From contig JASLXP010000798.1 in NCBI GenBank assembly GCA_030740295.1, positions 1 to 9,074 on the forward strand: a stretch of 9,074 nucleotides of DNA. The letters are read 5' to 3'. Position 1 is the first letter of the stretch. Every line of letters starts with the position of its first letter. Source of the stretch: Planctomycetota bacterium. Its GTDB lineage: Bacteria > Planctomycetota > PUPC01 > JACPCR01. Under the pieces are notes generated by a model. It was not told the origin of the DNA. It did not search any database and saw only the letters and a program-made list of their open reading frames with translations. Shown here piece by piece: positions 6,101-9,074 of this stretch. The position numbers and the translations under genes were made by a program.

Positions 6101-7342
6101 ATCGGGACGCACGCCCTTTGGATCGAGGGGAACGACGTTGAGCTCAGAGACGACTGATTTGCTTAACTTGTCCGGGGCCAGGTCGGGCTTCCACTCTCGA
6201 CGCCCGTTACTGCGGATTCGGTACCGGATGTTGGCCGCCTCGGGATCTTTGCCTTGGTTAGGGATGTAGTAGGCCTGGTCGGCCAGGTACTTTGGATACT
6301 TCTTGTGCTGCTGGACGCCGCCGGGCGTTGTCACGTCCAGCCGGCGGTAATAACGGGTATAGACTTCTCCCTGACGTAAATTCAGGATATATCGGTGCCC
6401 CCGATCCCAATCGTTGAAGTAGTAGCGATACTTGAGGGAATTCGGATTGAAGCAGCGATACTGCTGCGCGAGATCGCGTGCACAGTCAGCTCCAGTGAGG
6501 AAGCCATTTTTGCCGGTGGCAGTAAGGCAGTGGTATTTGGCGATGTGCCCCGGTTCGACCTTTCCGCCCGAAGTTTCACAGCCGCCCTTCTTGCCGATGT
6601 CCTCAACGCCGGCGATGGTCTTGCCGTCGCAAAGCGTGTAGATGGCTGACATGCTGTTGTCGTACATGTGCCAACTACCGTCATAGAAGACTTCCGGCAC
6701 CGTGTGGCCGGTGATGTCCCAGTATTTGACCTTGTAGCCCATCGCGTTCCAGATGGAAGCATTGATACCGGAGATCGTGCTGCACATGGCATGGCCATAG
6801 TCGTTGAACTGTCGGACGGGATCCGTCAGAGCGAGGCCGTGGATCATGATTGGGCTGGTCTGCCGCCGTGCCTTGTGCAGCCAGTAGAAAACGGCCCAGC
6901 ACTTCTCTACATCCGACGCCCACTGGGATGTCATGGAGTGCACCATGCTCTCCAAATCCGAGTAGTCCGGCGAAGCGTCGGTAACAACCTTCAGGTTGCA
7001 GACCTGTGTCTGAACCGGGGTGCAGTGAATCACCGCAAGCAGGAAGACCAGTACACCGAAATGGAAATAGCTTGACGGATTTCTGCAGCCCCGGAGGGGC
7101 GAAAGCATGTAGCCCCGGGCGCCAGCCCGGGGATGAAGAGAAAAAACTGAATACAGCCCCAGAGGGGCGAAAGTGGCCTTTCTGCAAAGTCTGCTTTCGC
7201 CCCTCCGGGGCTGAATTTGCCGAGACTTCCGAATCCTGGGGCTTGCGCCCCAGGCTACATGCTTCCGCCCCTCCATGGCTAAATCCGTCAAGTTATTTGC
7301 TGTGGGCTGTACTGGATTCGCGGCAGCCTGTTTTGAATTCAT
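1..7342 (-). CDS. Giant multidomain secreted protein (transglutaminase-like, beta-helix, CBM9-like, PQQ propeller), C-terminus beyond window
   Basis: The frame with codon high coordinates equal to 1 modulo 3 is open from 7342 to base 2, giving about 2447 codons with no stop and no visible frameshift. It encodes coherent domains throughout, which are listed separately. The ATG at 7342 has AAGAGGAG ten bases upstream, so it is my preferred start. An in-frame ATG at 7108 (residue 79) lies just before the only clear hydrophobic stretch, near residues 95-105 (GVLVFLLAVI), and would give a more normal signal peptide with arginines at residues 84 and 87. That ATG lacks a Shine-Dalgarno sequence and lies next to a strong hairpin. 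The architecture predicts export through Sec and a role outside the cytoplasm, perhaps binding or remodelling polysaccharide or cell-wall material. No catalytic role beyond the transglutaminase-like triad is visible. I do not recognise the whole protein as a named family. Confidence 0.9.
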   Translation of the reverse strand, partial: MNSKQAAANPVQPTANNLTDLAMEGRKHVAWGASPRIRKSRQIQPRRGESRLCRKATFAPLGLYSVFSLHPRAGARGYMLSPLRGCRNPSSYFHFGVLVFLLAVIHCTPVQTQVCNLKVVTDASPDYSDLESMVHSMTSQWASDVEKCWAVFYWLHKARRQTSPIMIHGLALTDPVRQFNDYGHAMCSTISGINASIWNAMGYKVKYWDITGHTVPEVFYDGSWHMYDNSMSAIYTLCDGKTIAGVEDIGKKGGCETSGGKVEPGHIAKYHCLTATGKNGFLTGADCARDLAQQYRCFNPNSLKYRYYFNDWDRGHRYILNLRQGEVYTRYYRRLDVTTPGGVQQHKKYPKYLADQAYYIPNQGKDPEAANIRYRIRSNGRREWKPDLAPDKLSKSVVSELNVVPLDPKGVRPDRAGTTGEVVFKVEGGNVITSLNIRGSTSRKTNGDVIALSVSTTNGLAWKEVWLNEKTGRTPFDLKLIEEVNGAYEVLVKAKLTGKTDASNATLEDIRFNAVTMLNSKTQPRLNLGKNTVYVGAGEQTESIVFWPDLQGENYKPYVVDEKNIVTQAKHPGYMGVMHAAKAIEDAYVVFRINSPREITKITYGGRLYNRAHRGHIDFLHSFDEGKTWTKTYTLTNTKPPWDVIRYETVEGVPAGTKSVLFKYLLNASAAGTNACSIYAVRMEVNHKPASPGFKPFEVTFNWSEVQKDRTLVERSHSQLIEKLPTRYDINVGGEDHPVMNSLRTEGTPRVGTRYGYSDGKDAGGEKFVGRWVTYGKNLAEGKSYTISHPSIHNWGAGDPDGKKLTDGVTGPPYAGGNSYRFGACWNPRTNPVITLDLGEETTCATFGMNFHGYPWWDALKGEVKDKVEVLTSIDGKEYVSLGFLNTGLRWRDLPANHIWPDVEKITGHTFRFIPDEPVKTRYVQYKVTNVRIFDCTELEVLDAIQFAPFNLRIALPDEKPVQPRLIAQAAGGDVPPPPAGRTAVTLAGSKPLGDPVLEPPTLRSLGAYWMIRGDVNRNAKIAVSYREAGEEEWKKGYPLFRVEKNRHKDTKGRSALNLQNGAWLFAGSVVLLQPGTEYEIKLSLTDPDGGSAEKLLKARTRSEPVAPANAQEYHVVPGNGGGMGTKAVPYKGLVEAQKNAKPGSVLLLHAGVYEGTFLVTKSGQLGKPIIWRGAGDGEAVIDGQGKADKRPGRAVSANDAHDVWFEDLTMRNANFVFVGHNAYRIVIRSCHIHGCGYGITNTNNSNGAVRDWFISDNLIEGPSAWPRTKGIEGARGVQVTGTGHVVCHNRIRGFADAIDTFPSSRCSAIDFHNNDISEMTDDGIEMDYSFRNTRCFYNRLTNTFQGISTQPLYGGPVYIFNNAMYNVVGSVFKMHNSPSGGLMFHNTCVKKGPPVTCWGPKVSNFVYRNNLFIGTSGNYAFESTAKMVHCDFDYDGYGGGPWQKFMKWNGVRYPNLAAVKERGEVYKNGVKVEATPFGSPAPADEKTQFDASQLDLRLKKSSAAIDAGQLLPGFNDDFTGKAPDLGAYEFGKEAPHYGPRPAGMKIGQSAQAPAPAEGKAEGVSEEEPKRQGPPRLDVPVLSRAPKIDGVLDDPAWNEAGTGTGFRGENGEDPRGKVRLLTGQDARNLYVALECFGDEDALKSLVADSTDHDASDIWADDEMEVFIDPAGERKSYYQIIVNAGGVSWDAFHAAPGQPDTSWEPKYRHKARVGPRSWILELALPWSIFDRTAKANTEWAFNALIHRRRAAEWLYWSPVFNRTAHTPQKFGELVGMPAKRNVTGWRGDGAGRYLGAAPPLEWSKKKNIAWHAEVGHGFSSPVIVGSKVFITAEPNELICLDAVTGKILWKRTNGADDLPEELQNRDLEPPTECGYASPTPCSDGEHVYALFGSGVVACYDVEGKRKWIRLIEIEPKESNGRSASPVLAGDRLLVHVSDLFCLDAKTGKTVWTKEAEPGFGTLAVVKVGNASIALTAMGDVFRVIDGKKLAREIAILEVPSPVIKDGVAYFIGGKAKAVKVGATPSGVVVGSKTTAEAVTPTKTLWETDLDGEFYASPVVHDGLVHSVSKQGDYVILDAKTGKKLASKELEIDSEFAPSLSLAGGKLFVQSDSGVTLILEPGSDFKLIRKIDLGEGSVATPAFSGQHVFIRGVEKLWCVSKTAGVPPSGVVAGTQTTSEAASSNVGQPVPPVVSLPPSEIPQAENLGHNESFTGWRGNASGLYPDSSPPLKWGKVSRLMSGLRCSAAKPKGNAAEGSPAYWGAVTEWLILGPLPAEEGKGIEKEFFKEAECQPSIDEKVNGIAWRLHKSSANMIDLARVFGKDARGVAYAHSYLWSETEGNVLIRFNHYWRLKAWFNGEAIEPKNKVFRAALKKGWNRLLCKVDWAPQKGQYQVYPSLWHLGVSMKAIPPYETVTENIVWQTRLPDWSISSPLIVGEHIYVMSEPNDLV
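150..560 (-). other. 'WLILGPLP' beta-sandwich domain inserted at the second propeller (about residues 2262-2398)
   Basis: The domain begins with EWLILGPLPAEEGKGIE and continues with AYAHSYLWSE, NVLIRFNHYWRLKAWFNGE and LKKGWNRLLCKVDW. The order 'WL-x-LGP', then 'a-V-W-x-N-G-x', then 'L-x-x-G-x-N-x-L-L-x-K-V' is that of a jelly-roll-like domain often found in large secreted proteins of uncultured bacteria; the Trp is residue 2265. It separates a second GWRG opening (near 710) from the following NIVW strand, so it appears to be inserted in a propeller. The function is unknown, with carbohydrate binding the likeliest. Confidence 0.55.
809..853 (-). repeat. 45-base dispersed repeat, copy B, in frame in an interdomain linker
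   Basis: It encodes PPSGVVAGTQTTSEA (residues 2164-2178) just after the last propeller strand (KLWCVSK), within a low-complexity linker rich in Ser and Pro. It shares 82 percent of bases with copy A but only 10 of 15 residues. It contains the perfect dyad TCAGAC-GTT-GTCTGA (813-827) and the overlapping arms CGTTGT (818-823) and ACAACG (837-842). Confidence 0.75.
869..1993 (-). other. PQQ-like beta-propeller (about residues 1784-2158)
   Basis: The domain opens with GWRGDGAGRY followed by PPLEWSKKKNIAWHAEVG and SSPVIVGSKVFITAEPNELICLD, the standard start of PQQ-like propellers ('W-R-G ... W ... S-S-P-x-V ... L-x-x-x-D-x-x-T-G-x-x-x-W'). Blade signatures recur: LDAVTGKILW, YDVEGKRKW, LDAKTGKTVW and LDAKTGKKL, each ending in the Trp-docking or Gly-x-x-x-W pattern. 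No PQQ-ligating set for an alcohol dehydrogenase is evident, so I expect a structural or binding propeller. One blade carries a 15-residue repeat-derived insertion, described separately. Confidence 0.8.
1235..1279 (-). repeat. 45-base dispersed repeat, copy A, in frame in a propeller blade
   Basis: It encodes TPSGVVVGSKTTAEA (residues 2022-2036), which interrupts a propeller blade between a strand ending AVKV and the next strand beginning KTLWETDL. It aligns with 809-853 at 37 of 45 bases. It contains the inverted arms GTTGTC (1245-1250) and GACAAC (1259-1264) around an 8-base loop. The insert is probably a surface loop. Confidence 0.75.
2018..2617 (-). other. CBM9-like carbohydrate-binding domain (about residues 1576-1775)
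   Basis: The start APKIDGVLDDPAWNEA is the hallmark of family 9-like carbohydrate-binding domains ('P-x-I-D-G-x-x-D-x-x-W'). It is followed by a strand LYVALECFGD, then the acidic stretch WADDEMEVFIDPAG, YYQIIVNAGG, and WILELALPWSIF, all in the family's usual order. A linker rich in Pro, Ala, Glu and Lys (about residues 1540-1575) separates it from the beta-helix. The domain commonly anchors secreted enzymes to sugars in planctomycete-like proteins. Confidence 0.82.
2750..4006 (-). other. Right-handed parallel beta-helix domain (about residues 1113-1531)
   Basis: The domain opens with EYHVVPGNGG and PGSVLLLHAGVYEG, the capping pattern of pectate-lyase-like beta-helices ('D/N-x-G-T ... A-x-x-G-D-x-V-x-L-x-x-G-x-Y'), then GKPIIWRGAGDGEAVIDG. 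It continues with successive short coils such as HIHGCGYGITN, NLIEG, NRIRGFADAID, NNDISEMTDDGIEMDY, NRLTNTFQGI, NNAMYNV, HNTCV and RNNLF. It closes with APDLGAYEF, a common end to this family. Many relatives are polysaccharide lyases or epimerases, but I cannot point to a catalytic triad, so activity is unproven. Confidence 0.85.
4043..4390 (-). other. Fibronectin type III-like domain (about residues 985-1100)
   Basis: The domain follows a proline-rich linker (DVPPPPAGR). It shows the PPTLRSLGAYWMIRGD opening, a central AKIAVSYREAG strand, and LQPGTEYEIKLSLTDPDGG, which matches the 'L-x-P-G-T-x-Y' signature near the F strand of FnIII or purple-acid-phosphatase N-terminal domains. It sits directly before the beta-helix, where such domains act as spacers. 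The exact subfamily is uncertain. Confidence 0.6.
4499..4990 (-). other. Discoidin-like (F5/8 type C) domain (about residues 785-948)
   Basis: The stretch begins around HNWGAGDPDGKKLTDGVTG, which has the 'D/G-x-LTDG' opening of galactose-binding discoidin-like domains. It continues with VITLDLGEE, the usual 'I-x-hydrophobic-D-L-G' strand, then KVEVLTSIDGKEYVSLG, the usual 'V-x-S-x-D-G-x-x-[WY]' strand. It closes with RYVQYKV followed by acidic strands. This series is diagnostic for the fold, which normally binds sugars or surfaces. The Trp of the opening motif is residue 795. Confidence 0.68.
5280..6160 (-). other. Beta-sandwich region with sialidase-type Asp-box (about residues 395-690)
   Basis: This stretch is rich in alternating beta-strand patterns. 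It contains SFDEGKTW at residues 622-629, an exact match to the Asp-box pattern S-x-D-x-G-x-T-W found at beta-turns of sialidase (BNR) and related folds. An earlier, weaker relative, STTNGLAWKEVW, lies near residues 450-460. One Asp-box plus one degenerate copy is too few for a complete sialidase propeller, so I read this as one or two accessory sandwich domains rather than an enzyme. The limits are approximate. Confidence 0.45.
6620..6955 (-). other. Transglutaminase-like domain in the giant protein (about residues 130-240)
   Basis: The sequence YGHAMCS supplies a candidate nucleophile Cys at residue 187. GHTVPEVFYDGSWHMYDNS supplies His at 213 and Asp at 228. The His-x14-Asp spacing, the aromatic and 'Gly-x-Trp' residues between them, and the small residues after the Cys are what transglutaminase-like cysteine-hydrolase folds show. 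The Cys-to-His spacing of 26 is on the short side. A helix with CWAVFYWLHKARRQ precedes the Cys, as in the family. In bacteria these domains can be peptidases, amidases or crosslinking enzymes. Which one applies here cannot be decided, although all three triad positions are intact. Confidence 0.72.
7113..7132. repeat. Perfect 8-bp hairpin, left copy
   Basis: CCCCGGGC (7113-7120), loop GCCA (7121-7124), GCCCGGGG (7125-7132). It forms one of the two hairpin units of the palindromic element and lies just upstream, in minus-strand sense, of the alternative ATG at 7108. No T-tract follows, so it is not a standard Rho-independent terminator. Confidence 0.8.
7235..7254. repeat. Perfect 8-bp hairpin, right copy
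   Basis: CCTGGGGC (7235-7242), loop TTGC (7243-7246), GCCCCAGG (7247-7254). Compared in the same orientation with the left copy, two stem positions differ and both partners have changed to keep pairing. This suggests that folding of the element, as RNA or single-stranded DNA, is maintained. Confidence 0.8.
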
Positions 7343-7490
7343 AGCTCCAAATCTCCTCTTGAGGGCGTATGGGTATTGAGTTTATTTGTTGGTTAACCAG
7401 TTCCCTGCGCGCGGAGCGGTCGAAGGTCACGATACTTCCGGTAGGTTGGCCGCGATTGACGCGCACTCTTATGAATCCAAACTTTGCCAT
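7293..7490 (-). CDS. Small hypothetical protein, 65 residues, overlapping the giant gene start
   Basis: The ATG at 7490 has GAGGAG (7498-7503) seven bases upstream, an ideal Shine-Dalgarno arrangement. The product begins MAKFGFIRVRVNRGQ and is basic and polar, with no membrane segment, signal peptide or metal-binding motif; I do not recognise it. Its last 50 bases overlap the giant gene's start at 7342 in another frame, which would allow translational coupling. The stop codon (7293-7295) lies inside the terminal inverted repeat of the palindromic element, so the present C-terminus may have been created by that insertion. It could be a genuine small gene, a leader peptide for the giant gene, or a chance ORF. 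The strong ribosome-binding site is the main argument for translation. Confidence 0.45.
   Translation of the reverse strand: MAKFGFIRVRVNRGQPTGSIVTFDRSARRELVNQQINSIPIRPQEEIWSYEFKTGCRESSTAHSK
7353..7360 (-). promoter_or_regulatory. Shine-Dalgarno sequence for the giant gene start at 7342
   Basis: AAGAGGAG on the minus strand, ten bases before ATG 7342, inside the coding sequence of the small upstream ORF. It favours 7342 over the ATG at 7108, which lacks such a site, and would fit coupling between the two genes. Confidence 0.5.
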
Positions 7491-7497
7491 CTGAGGT

Positions 7498-7503
7498 CTC
7501 CTC
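7498..7503 (-). promoter_or_regulatory. Shine-Dalgarno sequence of the 65-residue ORF
   Basis: GAGGAG on the minus strand, seven bases before the ATG at 7490. It is the strongest ribosome-binding site in the gap between the two large genes and supports translation of the small ORF. Confidence 0.6.
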
Positions 7504-7509
7504 GTTTCT

Positions 7510-7548
7510 GATCGAACTAAGGCATACTAAAGTATTGCAGTTTCGATC
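7510..7548. promoter_or_regulatory. Imperfect dyad between the formate dehydrogenase and the small ORF
   Basis: On the minus strand, GATCGAAACT pairs with AGTTCGATC at the outer ends, and GCAATACT with AGTATGC inside around TT. A long stem with small bulges results. It ends seven bases before the GAGGAG ribosome-binding site of the small ORF. No T-tract follows, so an operator, attenuator or mRNA-processing hairpin is as likely as a terminator. The rest of the gap 7491-7608 holds no promoter I would defend. Confidence 0.4.
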
Positions 7549-7608
7549 GTGCCGATGTCCGGAGTTCTGCCAGAAGATTACTCGAAGGGGAACACTGCAA
7601 ACATGGCA

Positions 7609-9074
7609 TCACGCCTTTTCCAGGTTAACCGCGCACACCTTGTAGACAGGGATCTTGGCGATGGGATCAAGCGCAGCTACGGTGAGCCGGTTGGCGGGGG
7701 CCTCCCAGTAGTGGAAGGCGAGGAAGACTGTTCCCGGGGCGACTCGTTCCGTGACTTTTGCGGCGATCTGAATCTGTCCGCGGCGTGAGCTGACTTTGAC
7801 AGCTTCGCCGTCTCCAAGGCCGAGCTTTTCTGCGTCAGAAGGATGGGTTTCGATTTCTCCTTCGGGGACGATACCGTCGAGCACTTGGCTCCGGCGCGTC
7901 ATTGTGCCGGTGTGGAAGTGTTCCAGGATTCGCCCGGTGGTAAGGACGAACGGGTAATCGTCGTCCGGCAGCTCGTGGGTCGGCATGAATTCGACCGGAT
8001 GGAACTTGCCGAGGCCGCGGGTGAATTTGTCTTTGTGAAGGTAGGGCGTGCCGGGATGGTCTCTGTCCGGGCAAGGCCACTGGAGCGTGTCGTCGCGAAG
8101 GCGTTCGAAAGACATCCCGCCGTAGATAGGCGTTACGGTTGCCATCTCATCCATGATGGCTGACGAATTGGGATACGACATTTCATGCCCCATCCGATCG
8201 GCAATCTCACAGAAGATCTCCCAGTCAACCCTGGCTTCACCGGGAGGTTTGATAGCCTCCTGCAGCAGTTGTACGCGGCGCTCCGTGTTGGTGAATGATC
8301 CGTCCTTCTCCGCAAAGCTTTGAGCGGGCAAGACCACGTCAGCCAATTGTCCGGTCTCGCTGAGGAAGATGTCCTGCACGACCAGGAAGTCGAGCGCTCG
8401 AAGCCCTACCTCGACGTGCGTGACATCGGGATCGCTCAGCATGGGGTTCTCGCCCATGATGTACATGGCCTTGACCTTTCTGTCGGCCGCAGCGTTGAGC
8501 ATTTCCACCACGGTCAGGCCGAGCTCGGGGGAGAGCGGGACGCCCCAGGCCGCCTCGAACTTTGCCTGTACTTCTTCATCGTCGACCCTTTGGTAGCCCG
8601 TGTAAACGTTCGGCAGTGCTCCCAGGTCGCAGGCACCTTGCACGTTGTTCTGCCCTCGAAGCGGGTTCACCCCGGCTCCGGGCTTCCCGACGTTTCCGGT
8701 CAGCATTGAAAGATTGGCCAGCGACAGCACATTATTCGTGCCTGTGGTGTGCTGCGTGATGCCCATGGAGTAGACGATGGAACCTGCCGGGGCAGACGCG
8801 AAGATGCGAGCGGCTCGCACGATGTCATCTGCCGGCACGCGTGTGATCTTCGAGGCAACGTCGGGCGTGTAAGGCTCGACGGTCTTCCTCAGTTCCTCGA
8901 AGCCCTCCGTTCGTCCTGCGATGAAGTCCTTATCCTCCAGCCCTTCCTTCAAAATGACGTGCATCAGACCGTTGATCAGTGCCACATCCGTTCCTGACCG
9001 GTGTTGGAGGTGAAGCTCAGCAATCCGCGTCAGCTCGATCGCCCTCGGGTCAGCAACGATCATGGGCACGTTCC
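7609..9074 (-). CDS. fdhF: Formate dehydrogenase alpha subunit (molybdopterin oxidoreductase), C-terminal part, N-terminus beyond window
   Basis: The enzyme catalyses reversible oxidation of formate to CO2 at a bis-molybdopterin guanine dinucleotide Mo or W centre. The frame is open to the right edge and the stop TGA is at 7609-7611, leaving about 487 residues. Numbered from the GTG at 9069, MIVADPR (3-9) and HLQHRSGTDVALINGLMHVI (20-39) follow the usual FDH sequence after the active site. MGITQHTTGTNN (102-113), LTGNVGKPGAGVNPLRGQNN (123-142) and GACDLGALPN (145-154) are strongly characteristic of FDH alpha subunits. DVVLPAQSFAEKDGSFTNTE (244-263) is a typical family motif. The molybdopterin dinucleotide-binding domain starts near DYPFVLTTGR (371-380) and includes HFHTGTMTRR. 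The C-terminal domain ends with VYKVCAVNLEKA. The GTG at 9069 is internal, not the true start. The FeS-cluster domain and the catalytic Cys or Sec lie outside the window, so NAD-dependent and other FDH types cannot be separated and the gene symbol is approximate. Confidence 0.93.
   Translation of the reverse strand, partial: NVPMIVADPRAIELTRIAELHLQHRSGTDVALINGLMHVILKEGLEDKDFIAGRTEGFEELRKTVEPYTPDVASKITRVPADDIVRAARIFASAPAGSIVYSMGITQHTTGTNNVLSLANLSMLTGNVGKPGAGVNPLRGQNNVQGACDLGALPNVYTGYQRVDDEEVQAKFEAAWGVPLSPELGLTVVEMLNAAADRKVKAMYIMGENPMLSDPDVTHVEVGLRALDFLVVQDIFLSETGQLADVVLPAQSFAEKDGSFTNTERRVQLLQEAIKPPGEARVDWEIFCEIADRMGHEMSYPNSSAIMDEMATVTPIYGGMSFERLRDDTLQWPCPDRDHPGTPYLHKDKFTRGLGKFHPVEFMPTHELPDDDYPFVLTTGRILEHFHTGTMTRRSQVLDGIVPEGEIETHPSDAEKLGLGDGEAVKVSSRRGQIQIAAKVTERVAPGTVFLAFHYWEAPANRLTVAALDPIAKIPVYKVCAVNLEKA

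Larger units (their letters stand above)
7065..7298. repeat. Palindromic element of about 234 bases with terminal inverted repeats, in frame in the giant gene
   Basis: The ends are 18-base inverted repeats (7065-7082 and 7281-7298) with one mismatch, reading AATAGCTTGACGGATTT on the left. Inside are four copies of a unit reading CAGCCCCGGAGGGGCGAAAG: two direct (7086-7105 and 7154-7173), one inverted (7194-7213) and one degenerate inverted (7262-7280). Two 27-base hairpin units are inverted relative to each other (7106-7132 and 7235-7261). The whole is therefore one long imperfect palindrome. No transposase ORF is present and I see no target-site duplication. The span is a multiple of three and has no stop in the giant gene's frame, adding about 78 codons whose translation (residues 16-93) looks non-natural. 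Confidence 0.85.

Noticed and set aside
7113..7132. Rho-independent terminator at the GC-rich hairpin
   Set aside because: The stem is strong but no T-tract follows on either strand, and the giant frame reads straight through.
7065..7298. CRISPR array made of the repeated GC-rich units
   Set aside because: Units occur in both orientations with unequal spacing and form one large palindrome. There are no regular spacers and no cas gene.
7006..7344. Plus-strand ORF of 112 codons across the palindromic element
   Set aside because: It is composed almost wholly of the repeat units, whose open frames in several phases follow from GC-rich palindromes.
7517..7609. Thirty-codon minus-strand ORF overlapping the formate dehydrogenase stop by TGATG, beginning MPCLQCSPSS
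   Set aside because: The stop-start overlap and a weak AAAAGG upstream hint at coupling, but the peptide is very short, matches nothing I know, and ends inside the dyad. It is not supportable as a gene.
7609..9069. Complete formate dehydrogenase starting at the GTG of 9069
   Set aside because: The frame stays open to the window edge, and the sequence begins in the middle of the catalytic domain (VADPR motif), so the GTG is an internal valine codon.

Overview
The window has one coding strand. Essentially everything supportable lies on the minus strand, so transcription runs from the right edge to the left. The order is: the C-terminal part of a molybdopterin formate dehydrogenase alpha subunit (7609 to the right edge), a gap of about 120 bases with a dyad, a 65-codon ORF of unknown function (7293-7490), and one giant gene that starts at 7342 or slightly inside and runs open to base 2, off the left edge. 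The giant frame holds about 2447 codons without a stop. Because it has no stop inside the window it is easy to miss, and most ORFs seen on the plus strand are its antisense shadows.

The giant protein is modular and probably exported. Reading from its N-terminus (right to left in the window), I see: a hydrophobic segment; a transglutaminase-like domain with a Cys-His-Asp triad; beta-sandwich stretches with an Asp-box; a discoidin-like (F5/8C) domain; a fibronectin-III-like domain; a right-handed parallel beta-helix; a Pro/Ala/Glu linker; a CBM9-like carbohydrate-binding domain; a PQQ-type beta-propeller; a second propeller opening interrupted by a 'WLILGPLP' jelly-roll-like domain; and the resumption of that propeller at the window edge. 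This suggests a secreted or surface protein that binds carbohydrate or cell-wall material. The substrate cannot be read from sequence.

Two kinds of repetitive DNA sit inside this coding frame. One is a roughly 234-base, overall palindromic element (7065-7298) at the extreme N-terminus. It has near-perfect terminal inverted repeats and internal hairpins, is a multiple of three long, and has no stop in the gene's frame. The other is a 45-base repeat present twice (809-853 and 1235-1279) in propeller and linker positions, more conserved as DNA than as protein. In-frame palindromic repeats inside a gene resemble in principle the Rickettsia palindromic elements, and they are the most unusual part of the window.

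No ribosomal marker is present, so taxonomy is inference. The moderately high GC, the very large mosaic secreted protein joining beta-helix, CBM9 and PQQ-like domains, and the GC-rich dispersed hairpin repeat suggest an uncultured bacterium of the Planctomycetes/Verrucomicrobia/Lentisphaerae type or a similar metagenomic lineage. The formate dehydrogenase points to formate oxidation or CO2 reduction. I see no functional link between it and the giant protein beyond adjacency and shared orientation.
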